In this document: piece after piece, positions 54,532 to 64,000 of the stretch
Numbering within the stretch: the first letter of the stretch is position 1
Layout: every line of letters starts with the position of its first letter
Assembly (NCBI RefSeq): GCF_001029265.1
Contig: NZ_CP011856.1
Location: 1,240,001 to 1,304,000, forward strand
From: Spiroplasma eriocheiris
Lineage (GTDB): Bacteria; Bacillota_I; Bacilli_A; Mycoplasmatales; Mycoplasmataceae
Direction: 5' to 3'
Length of the DNA: 64,000 nucleotides
The notes under the pieces: model-generated
Seen by the model: the letters and a program-made list of their open reading frames with translations, nothing else
The model's database searches: none
What the model was told of the DNA's origin: nothing
Translations under genes and position numbers: made by a program

Positions 54532-56670
54532 TTATTTTTGAATACTATTTTTTTCTTTATGTAATTTTCCAAAAATAGCAAGTACGGTTTTTTTGTATAA
54601 ACCTTCTTTTTGCAATAGTAATGAAGTATATATTAATGATTGTACTACAGTTCCGATTAACATTGCAATAATGTATCAAAGAATTCCAATATAGTTACCC
54701 GAAGTATCAGTTACCCCGCCAAATAGGGCAATAATGAATGAACCTCATGCTCCAACGTGTTCAGCAACATTGAAGGCAAAGGCTAACGCTCCGGCAACAG
54801 CTGAACCAACAACATTTGCAACAATTGTTCGTCATGTATCACGAGCTGCAAACGGAATTGCTGATTCTGAAATTCCCATAAATCCTAATAGTCAAGCATT
54901 TCAACCTAATGATTTTTCTTGTGCGGTAAATAATTTTCTTCCCAAAACAGTTGATGTTAATGCACATCCTAATGGGGCGATTGGGATCGCGGCAGCAACT
55001 GGCCCCATTAAACGACCATGGTCTTGCACCATCATTGAAGTTGCTACTAACACCGCAATTTTATTGATTGGTCCTCCCATGTCAAAACCAACCATGGCTC
55101 CTAAGATTAAACCAACTAAGAATCAAATGTTAGGGTGAATTCCCATTCAACTTAAACCATAATCTAAACCACCCATGACATATCCAAAGGGAGCAGCTAA
55201 TAAGAATGCTGTTGGAATTGCCACGATTGCAGTACAGAATAATGGAATAATAATAATTGGCATAATTGGTGCTAATCATTTTGGCACTTTTCATGAATTA
55301 ACATATTTTACTAAGTATCCACAAATTAATCCAGCATAGATGGCCCCAAATAATGTTCATGAGTTATTAGCGTTTCCTTGGAATGGTTGATGAGCGTCAA
55401 TAACTCCTCCATTCAAGTTTAACGCCCCGTTAAAGTCTCACCATAATCCTGATCCAGGATTAACTAACATATAAGTGACAATCATTGCTGGGGCAATTCC
55501 TGGTCTTCCCGCAATTGAGAAGGCAATATAACCTCCCATAATTGGGATCATTAAACCAAAACCAATATTCGCAATATTGTTAATAATCATTAACACATGC
55601 GCCATTTGTAATAAATTAAAGTTTTTTGTTGTTCCCCAATCTGCTAAAGTAATGATGTGACCATCTGCCGCAGTTTGACCAATATTTCATGATGAGCCAA
55701 AGCCAAAGCCATCACCATAAGTTCCCTTCGCGATTCCTGACATAATCGCAAAACATAATCCCGAAAACACAACAAACGGAATCATGTAAGAAACCCCACT
55801 TAATAAGTGTTTTAAGATGGCTGGTTTCCCCCGTCCAGAGTTAGCAATAAAGTCAGAATTATCATTGCTTTCTCCGTAAATGTAACCTTTTGCTAAAGCA
55901 TCCTTAATTACTTTTTCGGCATCTTTAACAACGGGGGCAGTTCCACAGGGATAAACTTTTTTCCCAATAAAACGGTCCATATCAATTCCCACATCATTTG
56001 CCAAAATAACAACTTCTGCTTCATCAAGCATTTTTTTCGGAATTTCATATTCTAATCCTTTTTGCCCTTGACATTCAATGTGGATATTATATCCCATTTT
56101 TGCACCAGCTTGTTCTAGTAGTTCCTTACACATATATGTATGAACAACCCCAGTTGTACAAGCTGAGACCCCCACAATTGTTTTACCAGTTGGGACAACT
56201 TTTTTGGTTTGTTTAACATCACTACCCATTAATGTTAAAACTTCTTGTGGTGTTTTGGCATGTTTTAAATTATCCCGAAAACTTTTATCCACTAATTTAA
56301 CTGAAATTGAACTTAACACATCTAAGTGAAGTTCTGTTGCCTTATCACCAGGAATAATAATTGCGATGGCAATTTTTGTTGGTTTACCATCCATTGATTT
56401 TCAATAAACTCCATTTGTCATTCGTAAGAACAAAATTGCTGGTTTTGTAACTTCCGGAATTAAAGCATGTGGAATGGCAAAACCATCTTCAAACCCAGTT
56501 GATGATTCACTTTCCCGTTTTGTAAATCCAGCAATCAGAGCTTCAACACTAGTAACATAGCCTAATTTAAAAGCTAATTCTCCCAATTCTTGGAAAGCTT
56601 CTTGTTGACTTTTTACCTTTGATTCTAAAACACTATGCGATTTATTAAATAATTTATGATCTATTTCCAT
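54532..56670 (-). CDS. fruA: Fructose-specific PTS enzyme IIABC
   Basis: A 712-residue sugar permease that takes up fructose and phosphorylates it. Domains: EIIA (about 1-155) with the phosphohistidine H68 in GFAIPHAL, EIIB (about 160-265) with the phosphocysteine C171 in GVSACTTGVVHTYM, and EIIC from about 280 with eight or more helices and MVGFDMGGPINKIA near the end. Order A-B-C is that of the fructose family. RBS AAAGGAG. The promoter has a 16-base A tract as spacer (56703-56718). A relative specific for mannose-type sugars is the alternative. A phosphofructokinase gene (fruK) is not in the window. Confidence 0.9.
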
Positions 56671-56693
56671 TCTGTATTTCTCCTTTCAAGTGA

Positions 56694-56722
56694 ATTATGC
56701 GCTTTTTTTTTTTTTTTTGCAA
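56694..56722 (-). promoter_or_regulatory. fruA promoter with poly-A spacer
   Basis: On the minus strand TTGCAA (-35, 56717-56722) and CATAAT (-10, 56694-56699) are separated by 17 bases. A run of 16 A residues (56703-56718) makes up nearly all of the spacer and overlaps the end of the -35 box. The start codon is only 24 bases below the -10 box. Slippage in the run would change the spacing. Confidence 0.6.
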
Positions 56723-56817
56723 TACTTTTTTTGGTTAATTATATTAAATTGGAAAAAAATATATTATTTTTAAATTTTAATATTTACTAATTTTTTTCTT
56801 ATTTTTAAGCAAATAAA

Positions 56818-56851
56818 AAAGTAAAACTTATTTTAACATTGGTTTTACTTT
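56818..56851 (-). terminator. Terminator of the ECF S-component gene
   Basis: Minus-strand stem AAGTAAAAC/GTTTTACTT with a 14-base loop containing the stop codon, then TTTTTTATTTG. Confidence 0.7.
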
Positions 56852-57811
56852 AACTTTATCTTGCAAAACTTCATTAGTATCCTTATGAATTAACGGTGAA
56901 ATTGCCCGGTATGTAATATAAATAATTGCCGAGTTAAAGAGAATTTTAACTGGAGCCATCGCTAAACGGGAGATCATTGTTACTCCATAACCATCAGTTC
57001 CCGAATTCTTATTCTGGGACACGGTTAGGAAGGCAATATCTCCCCAGGCGGAGATTAGCGTGGTTACTCAATATTCGTTAATAACAGCTAACATAATAAC
57101 TGCTACTAAGTCTCAATAGTGTTGTTTATTTTTATCAAAATAACGGTATACAAACATAATAATTCAAATAATTACTAATGAGGCACCCGTTCCAATCGCA
57201 ATAATATAAACTAAGACATCCTTATTAGTTTTTAAACCAGCAAATAATTCAATTGTATCAACCGGTGAATATCATGTCATTAAACTAGCAAAAGTTCCAA
57301 AAACAATAATAAAAATATTAGTTAATAAAAACAAAATTCATTTCCGTTGTCCAACTGCACGGTTTAAAGAAGAAACACAACCAGAAATAAACCCAAACGA
57401 AGCAATTACAATAATGTACGCTACATGGACATAAGAAGGGACAAATAACATCACAATCATATCGGTAACTACTCCCGATAATAATCCGACAATTGGGCCA
57501 AAAATAAAACCACTAATCTTGACCATTAATCCCTCAAAAGCAATCCTAATCGGTGGAAACACCGTAATTGGCACGGTTACTGAAATTATAATTGTGACAG
57601 TTGCTGAAACTGCTGATAGCATTGTGATATAAGCAATATTTTTAGTTGTAAACCGAATCCCATGGTATTTTTTCGGATTAATTAAAAAATACAATCCATT
57701 ATATACACAATAAACTAAAAAAAGGACTCCGACTACTGCACTAGCAAAGTAAGCCATCTTGTTACTATATAATATTTTTGATATGTCACTAAAACTCGCT
57801 AATAAGCTCAT
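56828..57811 (-). CDS. ECF transporter S component, vitamin type
   Basis: A 327-residue membrane protein. The core is VPITVFPPIRIAFEGLMVKISGFIFGPIVGLLSGVVTDMI (in pieces), the signature of substrate-binding S subunits of energy-coupling factor transporters, close in style to folate-specific FolT. It has an N-terminal helix (about 18-45) and three further C-terminal helices, longer than the usual 170-200 residues. ATG at 57811 follows GAGAGGCG. The shared ECF ATPases and T subunit must be elsewhere. A vitamin substrate is inferred; folate would fit the folate enzymes in the window. Confidence 0.72.
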
Positions 57812-57882
57812 AGTCGCCTCTCAATCCTTTATTCTTTATCAATCGCATAATAATCCTGAATAATTCATGTAATTATTATACC

Positions 57883-58545
57883 TTACATTTTTCAATCAAT
57901 AGACTTTTTTTTGTTTTTTATTAATAGCTCATTAATTTGTTGAAAAAAATGTTGATCTTTAAATAAGTGATAACTAAATGGTGAAGGATGAGCTCCCTTA
58001 ATAATATTATCTTTATTTTTGATATATGGAGCAAAACTTTGCGCATAACTACCTCATAAAACATAAATAATGTCATCACGAATTTCATTTAAATAAATTA
58101 ATAAATTAGTACTAAATTCTAACCAACCAATATCCTTGTGACTTAGCGGTGATTTTTCAACAACCGTACAAATTGTATTGTATAAAAAAACACCTTGTTT
58201 TACCCAACCAATTAAATTACCACTTTGAAAATGATCAATATTTAAATCTTTTTGTAATTCTTTAAAAATATTAACCAAACTAGGTGGTAATTTAACACCA
58301 TCATTAACACTAAAAGATAGTCCATTTGCTTGTCCTTTATTATGATAAGGATCTTGCCCAATGATTACCACTTTAATCTTGCTCGGAGTAATCGTATTAA
58401 ACAATGCTAAAATATTTTCTTGGGCTGGATAGCACGTTTTAGTTTGGTATTCTTTTTGAATTGTACTAACTAATTTAATAAAATAAGGTTTTTTACTTTC
58501 TTGTTCAAAGAATGGTTTTCATTCTGACAAATATTTAAGTCACAT
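57883..58545 (-). CDS. ung: Uracil-DNA glycosylase
   Basis: A 220-residue family 1 UDG that removes uracil from DNA. Active-site motif GQDPYHNKGQANGLSFS with the catalytic aspartate, water-activating region NTICTVVEKSPLSH, and the C-terminal HPSPFS with the catalytic histidine and leucine-type loop. The last codons pass a TGA tryptophan (SIDWKM) to TAA at 57883. ATG at 58545 follows ATAAGGAG. Divergent from the YigZ gene. Confidence 0.95.
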
Positions 58546-58620
58546 TTTATTTCTCCTTATCTGTCTACCTTTATTATATAATTATTATAATCAAAGAAAG
58601 TAAAAATAATGAGGTTTCCG

Positions 58621-59208
58621 ATGAATATTATTAAAAACCCTAATATCTTAACATCCCAAACAATTATTAAAAAATCAAAATTTATTTGTTTACTAAAAGC
58701 GGTGGATACAGAAGCTAAAGCCCGTGATTTTTTAGCAGCCCATCAGGATCTTAGCGCAACCCATAACTGTTATGTTTATATTATTGGTAAAAATAAGGAT
58801 ATCATCCGCAAAGATGATGATGGTGAACCAACTAATACCGCTAGTAAACCAATGTTAGAAGTATTAAATCATCATAACTTAACAAATATTGTATGCTTAA
58901 CTATCCGTTATTTTGGCGGAATTAAATTAGGAGCCGGCGGATTAATTAGAGCTTATGCTCATAGTGTTAGTGAAACTCTAAAACAAGCAGCCATTGGTGA
59001 ATATTACCAACAAATTTCTTTAACAATTAATTTTCACCTTTCAAATAGTAAACTGGTGGATGAAATTTGTCGGAATTATTTAATTACTAATATTAAAAAA
59101 AGTTATCATTCTGATAACGTTGAACTAACCGGCATTGTGGATGAAAAGAATAAGGATGAGCTAGCAAAAACCTTAAATCTTAACCAATTATCTTATCACT
59201 TTTCTTAG
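58621..59208 (+). CDS. YigZ/IMPACT family protein
   Basis: A 195-residue protein of the UPF0029 (IMPACT, YigZ) family. The conserved centre RKDDDGEPTNTASKPML and RYFGGIKLGAGGLIRAY are clear, followed by a C-terminal ferredoxin-like DUF1949 domain. The family is linked to translation control and proline peptidase modulation, with no fixed activity. I used ATG 58621, six bases from GAGG; an ATG at 58609 lies upstream of that RBS. Its last 29 bases overlap the convergent trmB. Confidence 0.9.
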   Translation: MNIIKNPNILTSQTIIKKSKFICLLKAVDTEAKARDFLAAHQDLSATHNCYVYIIGKNKDIIRKDDDGEPTNTASKPMLEVLNHHNLTNIVCLTIRYFGGIKLGAGGLIRAYAHSVSETLKQAAIGEYYQQISLTINFHLSNSKLVDEICRNYLITNIKKSYHSDNVELTGIVDEKNKDELAKTLNLNQLSYHFS

Positions 59209-59839
59209 CATATAAATAATTAATATTTTTATTCATTGCTACAAACCGTTTTTCATATTCAGTGGGAATATTATTATTTAAATACTTACTATTATATAAA
59301 TCATTAGTATAATCAATAATATTTCAGTGATTCTCTTGTAAGGTAGTTAATGAAAAGGCAAACAGATGATCATTATCAGTTTTAAAATGGATTTCACCAT
59401 TGTTTTGTAAAATATCTTGATATAAAGCTAAAAATGGTTTACTTGTTAAACGCCGATTTTGATGGCGTTTTTTCGGTCACGGATCAGAGAAATTTAAATA
59501 TATTTTTTGGACCTCATTTTTACCAAATATATCCTTTAATTTAATCGCATCATATGATAATAATTTTAAATTATCTAAATTTTCAGCTACTAGTTTTTTT
59601 AAGGCAATAACTAAAACAGACGGATATTTTTCAATACCCACATAATTTTGATCAGGATTAGCCTTTGCTAAATTAATAATAAAATCACCCTTACCAGTTC
59701 CAATTTCAATATTTAAGGGTTTGTTATTTTTAAAAACTTCCGAAGTTCAATGCCCCTGGTATTGTTCCGGGTGCAGAATGCAAAATTCAGGATGTTCATT
59801 AAGATATTCATTTGCTCATGGTTTATTTCTTAAGCGCAT
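59180..59839 (-). CDS. trmB: tRNA (guanine-N7-)-methyltransferase
   Basis: A 219-residue SAM-dependent enzyme that methylates G46 of tRNA. SAM motif EIGTGKGDFI near residue 49, YVGIEKY, and the substrate segment NFSDPWPKKRHQNRRL near residue 127, then FKTDN. ATG at 59839 follows CGAAAGGAGAC and overlaps the end of the EAL-like gene by 17 bases, so the two are co-transcribed. The 3' end overlaps the YigZ gene on the other strand. Confidence 0.93.
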
Positions 59840-61844
59840 TTTTGTCTCCTTTCGTAAGATTTTTTAATAATAAATAACGGACTTCATTATTAATTGTGGT
59901 CTGTGGTTCTTCAAAATAACCAAACAAGTTTCCTAACATATAATTAATCCCAAATTCATTAAGTTTTTTATAAGTTAAATAACTATTTACTTGGGAAGCA
60001 ACTAAATTAATTCCTAATTTCTTTGCTAATAAAATTAAGTCTTTAATTAATTCTTGATTATGTAAGTGGATAAACATTTCCCGGATGACTTCGGGTGCAA
60101 TTAACCCAAATTCTGGTTGATAGTAGTATAAACTAGTAACATCTGTATTATCACTTCCTAAATTTTTAACCGCAATACTAATTCCTAACTTGCGGATTAG
60201 CGCCAAATTTTTAGTAAATAATTTAGTATTAAAACTTGGTTCTTTTAAATCAAAAGTTAAGATTAAATTCGATGGTTTAATTTTTAATTCAATTAATTTA
60301 GTGGCAAATTTTTTTAAGTTAAACATTTCACTGGCAATAAAGTTTGCAGAATAAGATATAAAGACTTTTCGCTCTAGATAATCATCTAATTTTTTAAAAT
60401 TCTTAATATTTAAAGCAGCATTAAAACGGGATAAAATATGTTGCTCAGTTTTTAAGAAAACATTTTTTAAATCATTATCATAAAATGATTCCAATGTTGA
60501 CCCATTCACAAGATTGCTAGTATAGTTAAATTCAACTTGGTAGTTTTCTTCAACATTAATAACGGGATAAAATAAACTAATAATTTTTTCAAGATTAGTT
60601 GATTCATTTAAAGCTAAAATATTTCTTTTTTGCGTTTTAATCTCACGAATTTCAGCAATATCCGCAAAAATTACTTGGTTTTCATATTCAATATTATTAC
60701 GATTATCGGCAGTGGTAATATTATACTCTTTTAGCTTTTCCAAATTATTTGATTGAATTCCATAGATTGATGCATAACCTTGTAATTTAATACTAATTTT
60801 ATAATTATGTAAAGCAAAAGTTGTGTTAACTTTTTGTAAAAGGATTTCAAATTTTTTTAAAACATCATCAGCAGGACGCTGTTTAAACCGGTTATTTTCT
60901 AGCAAAGTATTAATTTCTACTTTTAAATTCTTATCAAAAGGTAAAAAAATCCCAAAATGATTTAAACTAGCTTTAAAAAATAAAACATCATCATTTTGTC
61001 ACTGGTTAAAAACTTGCCGTGCAACAACATCAATAATTTTATTTTTGATATTTCCACTAACAATTTTATCTAGTTTATTAAAATTATTAATTTCAAAGGT
61101 AAAGTACACTCCCCGTTGAATTTTTTGGCGGTTAATTAAATCATAAATTGCCTCATGCGCTAATGCTTCACGAATATAAGTTGTCCGATCATATTCAATA
61201 ATATTTTGTAATTTAATCGCATGTTCATAAATTATTTCAATAATTCATTCAATCCCATAACCAAGATAACTAAAGGCAATTCAAATTAAAACATTTAATT
61301 CTTCGACTAAACCCTTGGTAAAAGAATCACTTTGATGGATAGTTAATGTTACAATTGAAACTAGAATAAATGAGATTAAAGTAATTAATGATCACATTGT
61401 TCACTGTGTTCATTTTAAATATGATCCAATAATTGTGACAATAATGGCAATAATAAATAGCACAAAATAAATTAAAATACTAGCGGTCCCTGATAATTGG
61501 ACAAATTCAATATTAGTTGCCGGAATTAAAACAAAATTTCCCAGTAATATAATGGTTAAATATAAAATAATTGAAATTCATGAAATAAAAACACTAATAA
61601 TTCACCCTAATAAAACAGGTAAATAAATCGTTGCAATATTTTTATCAATATCTTTCACAAAATACGGAATTAAACCTTGGGCAAGAACAACTAAAATTCC
61701 AAACAATCCCCCAATAATTAACTTATAATATAAAGCAAACCGCGTAAAATAATTTCGAACCAACCCTCAGGTAAACATATAGATAATAGAAAAAATTCCA
61801 ATAAAAAATAAGTAAACAAATATTGTATTTAGTATATTACCCAT
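59823..61844 (-). CDS. Membrane protein with a degenerate EAL-like domain
   Basis: A 673-residue protein. About six transmembrane helices lie in residues 1-205, then a GGDEF-sized region (about 215-400) without a recognisable GGDEF, then an EAL-like barrel (about 415-650). The EAL landmarks are present but altered: FYPVINVEENYQVEFNY at the EAL position, ISYSANFI, AVKNLGSDNTDVTSL where active enzymes have DDFGTG, FGLIAPEVI for the lysine strand, and LVASQVNSY for VAEGVE. Several metal-binding acids are therefore missing and it should not hydrolyse cyclic di-GMP. ATG at 61844 follows GAGGTGG. Possibly a sensor or scaffold. Family call by pattern. Confidence 0.68.
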
Positions 61845-61922
61845 TTTATTACCACCTCAGTTATTTCTAACGTTATTATTATATCAAGAATCTTTTTGAA
61901 AAAGGGGTCCAAAATAAAAAAA

Positions 61923-62345
61923 TGGTGGAGATGGCGGGAATTGAACCCGCGTCCACAAACAGTTTCCAATCATCTTCTACAGTTTAGTTTTATCAGTTTT
62001 GGTTCATTATAAGATAATAGGATAAAACAACTAACCTTATAACTAGATAATTCTTTTTAAAGATTATAGCATTATCAATTATAATCCCGATTAGATTAAA
62101 CTTCTTCTACATTAGCTCATTAATAATCTACAATTAATAACACTAACGATTAGCCAAAACTCTAACAGCGAGTACTAAGCGGCTAACATTGCCCCAGCAA
62201 ATTGATTGTTCATCATAAATGCTGGCATTGCAATTTTGTCTTGTTTTTCTTTTTTGTTTGCGTTTCTTCAAACCTAGAAGCATTATAGTCTGCCAAACTA
62301 CTGCCGATGAAATTCTACCATTCCTGTCGAAGCCAAGACATCCCC
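61923..62345 (-). ncRNA. ssrA: Transfer-messenger RNA (tmRNA)
   Basis: The 423-base RNA begins GGGGATGTCTTGGCTTCGAC and ends with the T-arm GGGTTCAATTCCC and CCATCTCCACCA with an encoded CCA end. Both ends pair as a seven-base acceptor stem. The tag frame runs from GCA at 62261 to TAG at 62175, 28 residues: it starts ANKKEKQDKI, has MPAFMMNNQ in the middle and ends AMLAA. That is similar to the S. kunkelii tag as I remember it. It rescues stalled ribosomes and marks the product for proteolysis; AMLAA fits a Lon-type or ClpP-independent signal of Mollicutes (inference). Confidence 0.96.
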
Positions 62346-62353
62346 GTACTTAT

Positions 62354-62382
62354 AGTATACTTAAAATTAATTAATTTTTCAA
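62354..62382 (-). promoter_or_regulatory. tmRNA promoter
   Basis: On the minus strand TTGAAA (62377-62382) and TATACT (62354-62359) are separated by 17 bases. The RNA 5' end at 62345 lies nine bases below the -10 box. Confidence 0.78.
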
Positions 62383-62405
62383 GATGGTTATGATGGTCGT
62401 AAATA

Positions 62406-62441
62406 AAAAGAATTTTTAACTGACAAGTTAAAAATTCTTTT
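62406..62441 (-). terminator. Terminator of the lipoprotein gene at 62449
   Basis: Minus-strand 16-pair stem (AAAAGAATTTTTAACT with its complement) with GACA loop and following T residues, seven bases beyond the stop codon. Confidence 0.88.
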
Positions 62442-62448
62442 CCAAATA

Positions 62449-64000
62449 TTATTTTAAGATACTATTCAAATCAATATCTAACATTACTGTTGTTGTCATA
62501 TTATCATTTGTTTCAAAAGAAACTGTTGAATCATTTTTCGATGTTACTTTTAATTTTAAATTTTCAATTTTAAGACGCACATCCTTAACTGCTTCATTTA
62601 AAATATCACCAATATTATTTGCAGCCTCTCAGTTTTTACCATCCTTAGTAATTTCAAAAACACTTTTTCCTGATAAAATTGTTAAATTATTATTAGTAAT
62701 TTCATCATTATTGAAGTCTGGTTGCACTAATAGCTCTGGTATTAATGAATTAACTAATTTAGTTAACGGAATTGAGACTGGAATTGTAGGAATGATGCTT
62801 CCTAAATCAATCTTTAAAGAAACATCTTTCGTCAGATCATGGTTGAGAAGTTGGCTAAAAAGATCTTTTCCCATTTTATTAATATTTTTATTCCCTAAAT
62901 CAATATCACCACGATCTCACTTGATTTGATAGGTTTCTCATCCTCATATTGGTATTTTTATCATGGCAGCTAATTTAAATGGTTCAGTAATCTTTGAGCT
63001 TTCACCAGTTGTTGTCTGTCAAGATTGAAATAAATTATGAATAATGCTATCAAGATTAGTAGTTATTGGGTGTTTTACTTGGGAATTAATTTTAGTAAAA
63101 CCATCATTATTAATATCAGTTGGTTTTTTAAATAGATACTGCATTAGTGACAAAATAAGATTATTGTGGTTTTCAGATTTTTGAGATAGTAAGAAATTAT
63201 GGAAATGAATTAAATCAGGAGCCAGGGCATTAATAATATCCCCAACATTTCCACTAATTTTAATTTTTACTCGGGAAGCAACTTCAAAAGTTTCATCAAA
63301 AGTAATCTTCATAATATTGCCAATGGCAGGAAGTCTAGTTAATTGGTTAGTAAATTCTGTTCATTGTTTTTGATTAGGATCCTCACTTGCAAATGAGTTG
63401 GGGATTGTTGTAGGTAATTTGCCAAGGCTAACCAAGCTGGGAATTAATCCCAAAATTGTTTTTAATGACATTTTTGCCCCATTAAAATTTAATTTAAAAT
63501 CTGTTAATCGCGAAACTGAACCTGGGGTTTTTTCATTAAGGTCTCTTCAAAAGTTTTTAGCATCATTAATTTCTTTAGTTAAAAAATTAACTGTAAAAAC
63601 TGATTGCTTTGTTTCACGGTCCGCAATTGCCATTCCCTTATGTAAGATCGAAACATCAATACTACCATTATTAACTTCTGTACCCTTCACATTAATTGGC
63701 TGGTAAGTTTCATTATCTAAAACAACCTCATAATTTTTATCCATCGGTAACTGGTTAGTAATTATTTGCTTAAGATCTTCTACTTTTAAACTTTGATAAT
63801 TGGCCGAATTAAATAATAGCGGGCTGTCAACTGTTCATTTTGTAAATTTTTTAATAATTTTGCGATCTTTATCAATAATTGGATTAACCACCGGGTCCTT
63901 TTTGGTTTTGTTGCTTGTTGAACCGGGGTTACATGCTAAAATTGTTGAAGCACTACTAGTTGTAATAGTTAATGCCCCTAAGCAGGCTAAAAGTTTTTTC
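62449..64000 (-). CDS. Surface lipoprotein (start codon at window edge)
   Basis: About 517 residues are visible; the start ATG straddles the window end, with only its G at 64000. The signal KKLLACLGALTITTSSAST ends in ILACN, a lipobox. Several repeated phrases suggest internal duplication: two blocks contain a hydrophobic IKISGNVGDIINALAPDL or SIIPTIPVSIPLTKLVNSL type segment next to a helical LLSQ/QLLNHDL part. The mature part is rich in Asn, Lys and Ile. No family recognised. It lies next to tmRNA without sharing its promoter. Confidence 0.72.

Noticed and set aside
1-64000. CRISPR array, insertion sequence or tRNA cluster
   Set aside because: No regularly spaced repeats, transposase motifs or tRNA cloverleaf sequences were noticed; only tmRNA carries a tRNA-like end.
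1-64000. Many genes truncated at TGA codons
   Set aside because: Ribosomal proteins, glyA and suf genes also cross TGA at tryptophan positions, so TGA is sense and these genes are whole.

Overview
The window is chromosomal DNA from a Spiroplasma, a wall-less Mollicute. It is AT-rich, and TGA is read as tryptophan throughout: ribosomal proteins L1 and L13, glyA and the suf genes are open only under genetic code 4. Other signs are many acylated surface lipoproteins with short MKKLL-type signals, one of them spiralin-like, and a tmRNA whose tag resembles my recollection of the S. kunkelii/S. citri type. Species assignment is not possible from sequence alone.

Layout. 1-3.7 kb: end of an ABC permease, a lipoprotein gene with two frame breaks, and about 1.2 kb with almost no coding content. 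3.7-6 kb: an organic-acid permease with D-lactate dehydrogenase. 6-9 kb: copper ATPase and its chaperone, facing away from an Lrp/AsnC regulator. 9.2-12.9 kb: agmatine deiminase operon (putrescine carbamoyltransferase, antiporter, agmatine deiminase) without carbamate kinase. 12.9-14 kb: rplK-rplA. 14.2-16 kb: two tandem secreted ETX/MTX2-like beta-pore proteins. 16.2-22.1 kb: small membrane proteins, a lysophospholipase-like hydrolase and an MgtA-type ATPase interrupted by one in-frame stop. 22.2-27.6 kb: sufCDSUB iron-sulfur operon plus a folate enzyme. 27.6-31.6 kb: a large palindrome between divergent promoters, then two long lipoproteins. 31.7-36 kb: HIT protein, then an AAA+/radical-SAM activase/thiol peroxidase operon. 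36-39.4 kb: spiralin-like lipoprotein and an N-acetylglucosamine catabolic pair (deoR-type regulator, nagA). 39.5-46.9 kb: a three-gene operon with a 1296-residue SF1 helicase and two unknown proteins. 47-49.7 kb: rplM-rpsI and a 584-residue orphan. 49.9-58.5 kb: glyA, membrane proteins, MATE exporter, fructose PTS with a poly-A promoter spacer, ECF S-component, ung. 58.6-64 kb: YigZ, trmB, a membrane protein with a degenerate EAL domain, tmRNA, and a lipoprotein cut by the window end.

How it fits together: sugar uptake (fructose PTS), amino-sugar breakdown and D-lactate handling suit a fermenting, host-associated cell. Agmatine deimination could give carbamoyl phosphate and ammonia. Surface lipoproteins and secreted beta-pore proteins are the likely host interface. 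The points most worth following are the helicase operon, the phase-variable-looking fruA promoter, the spiralin-repeat lipoprotein, the tandem ETX/MTX2-like genes, the degenerate EAL protein and the suf/lipoprotein palindrome. All coordinates were worked out by eye from the sequence; no database search was run.
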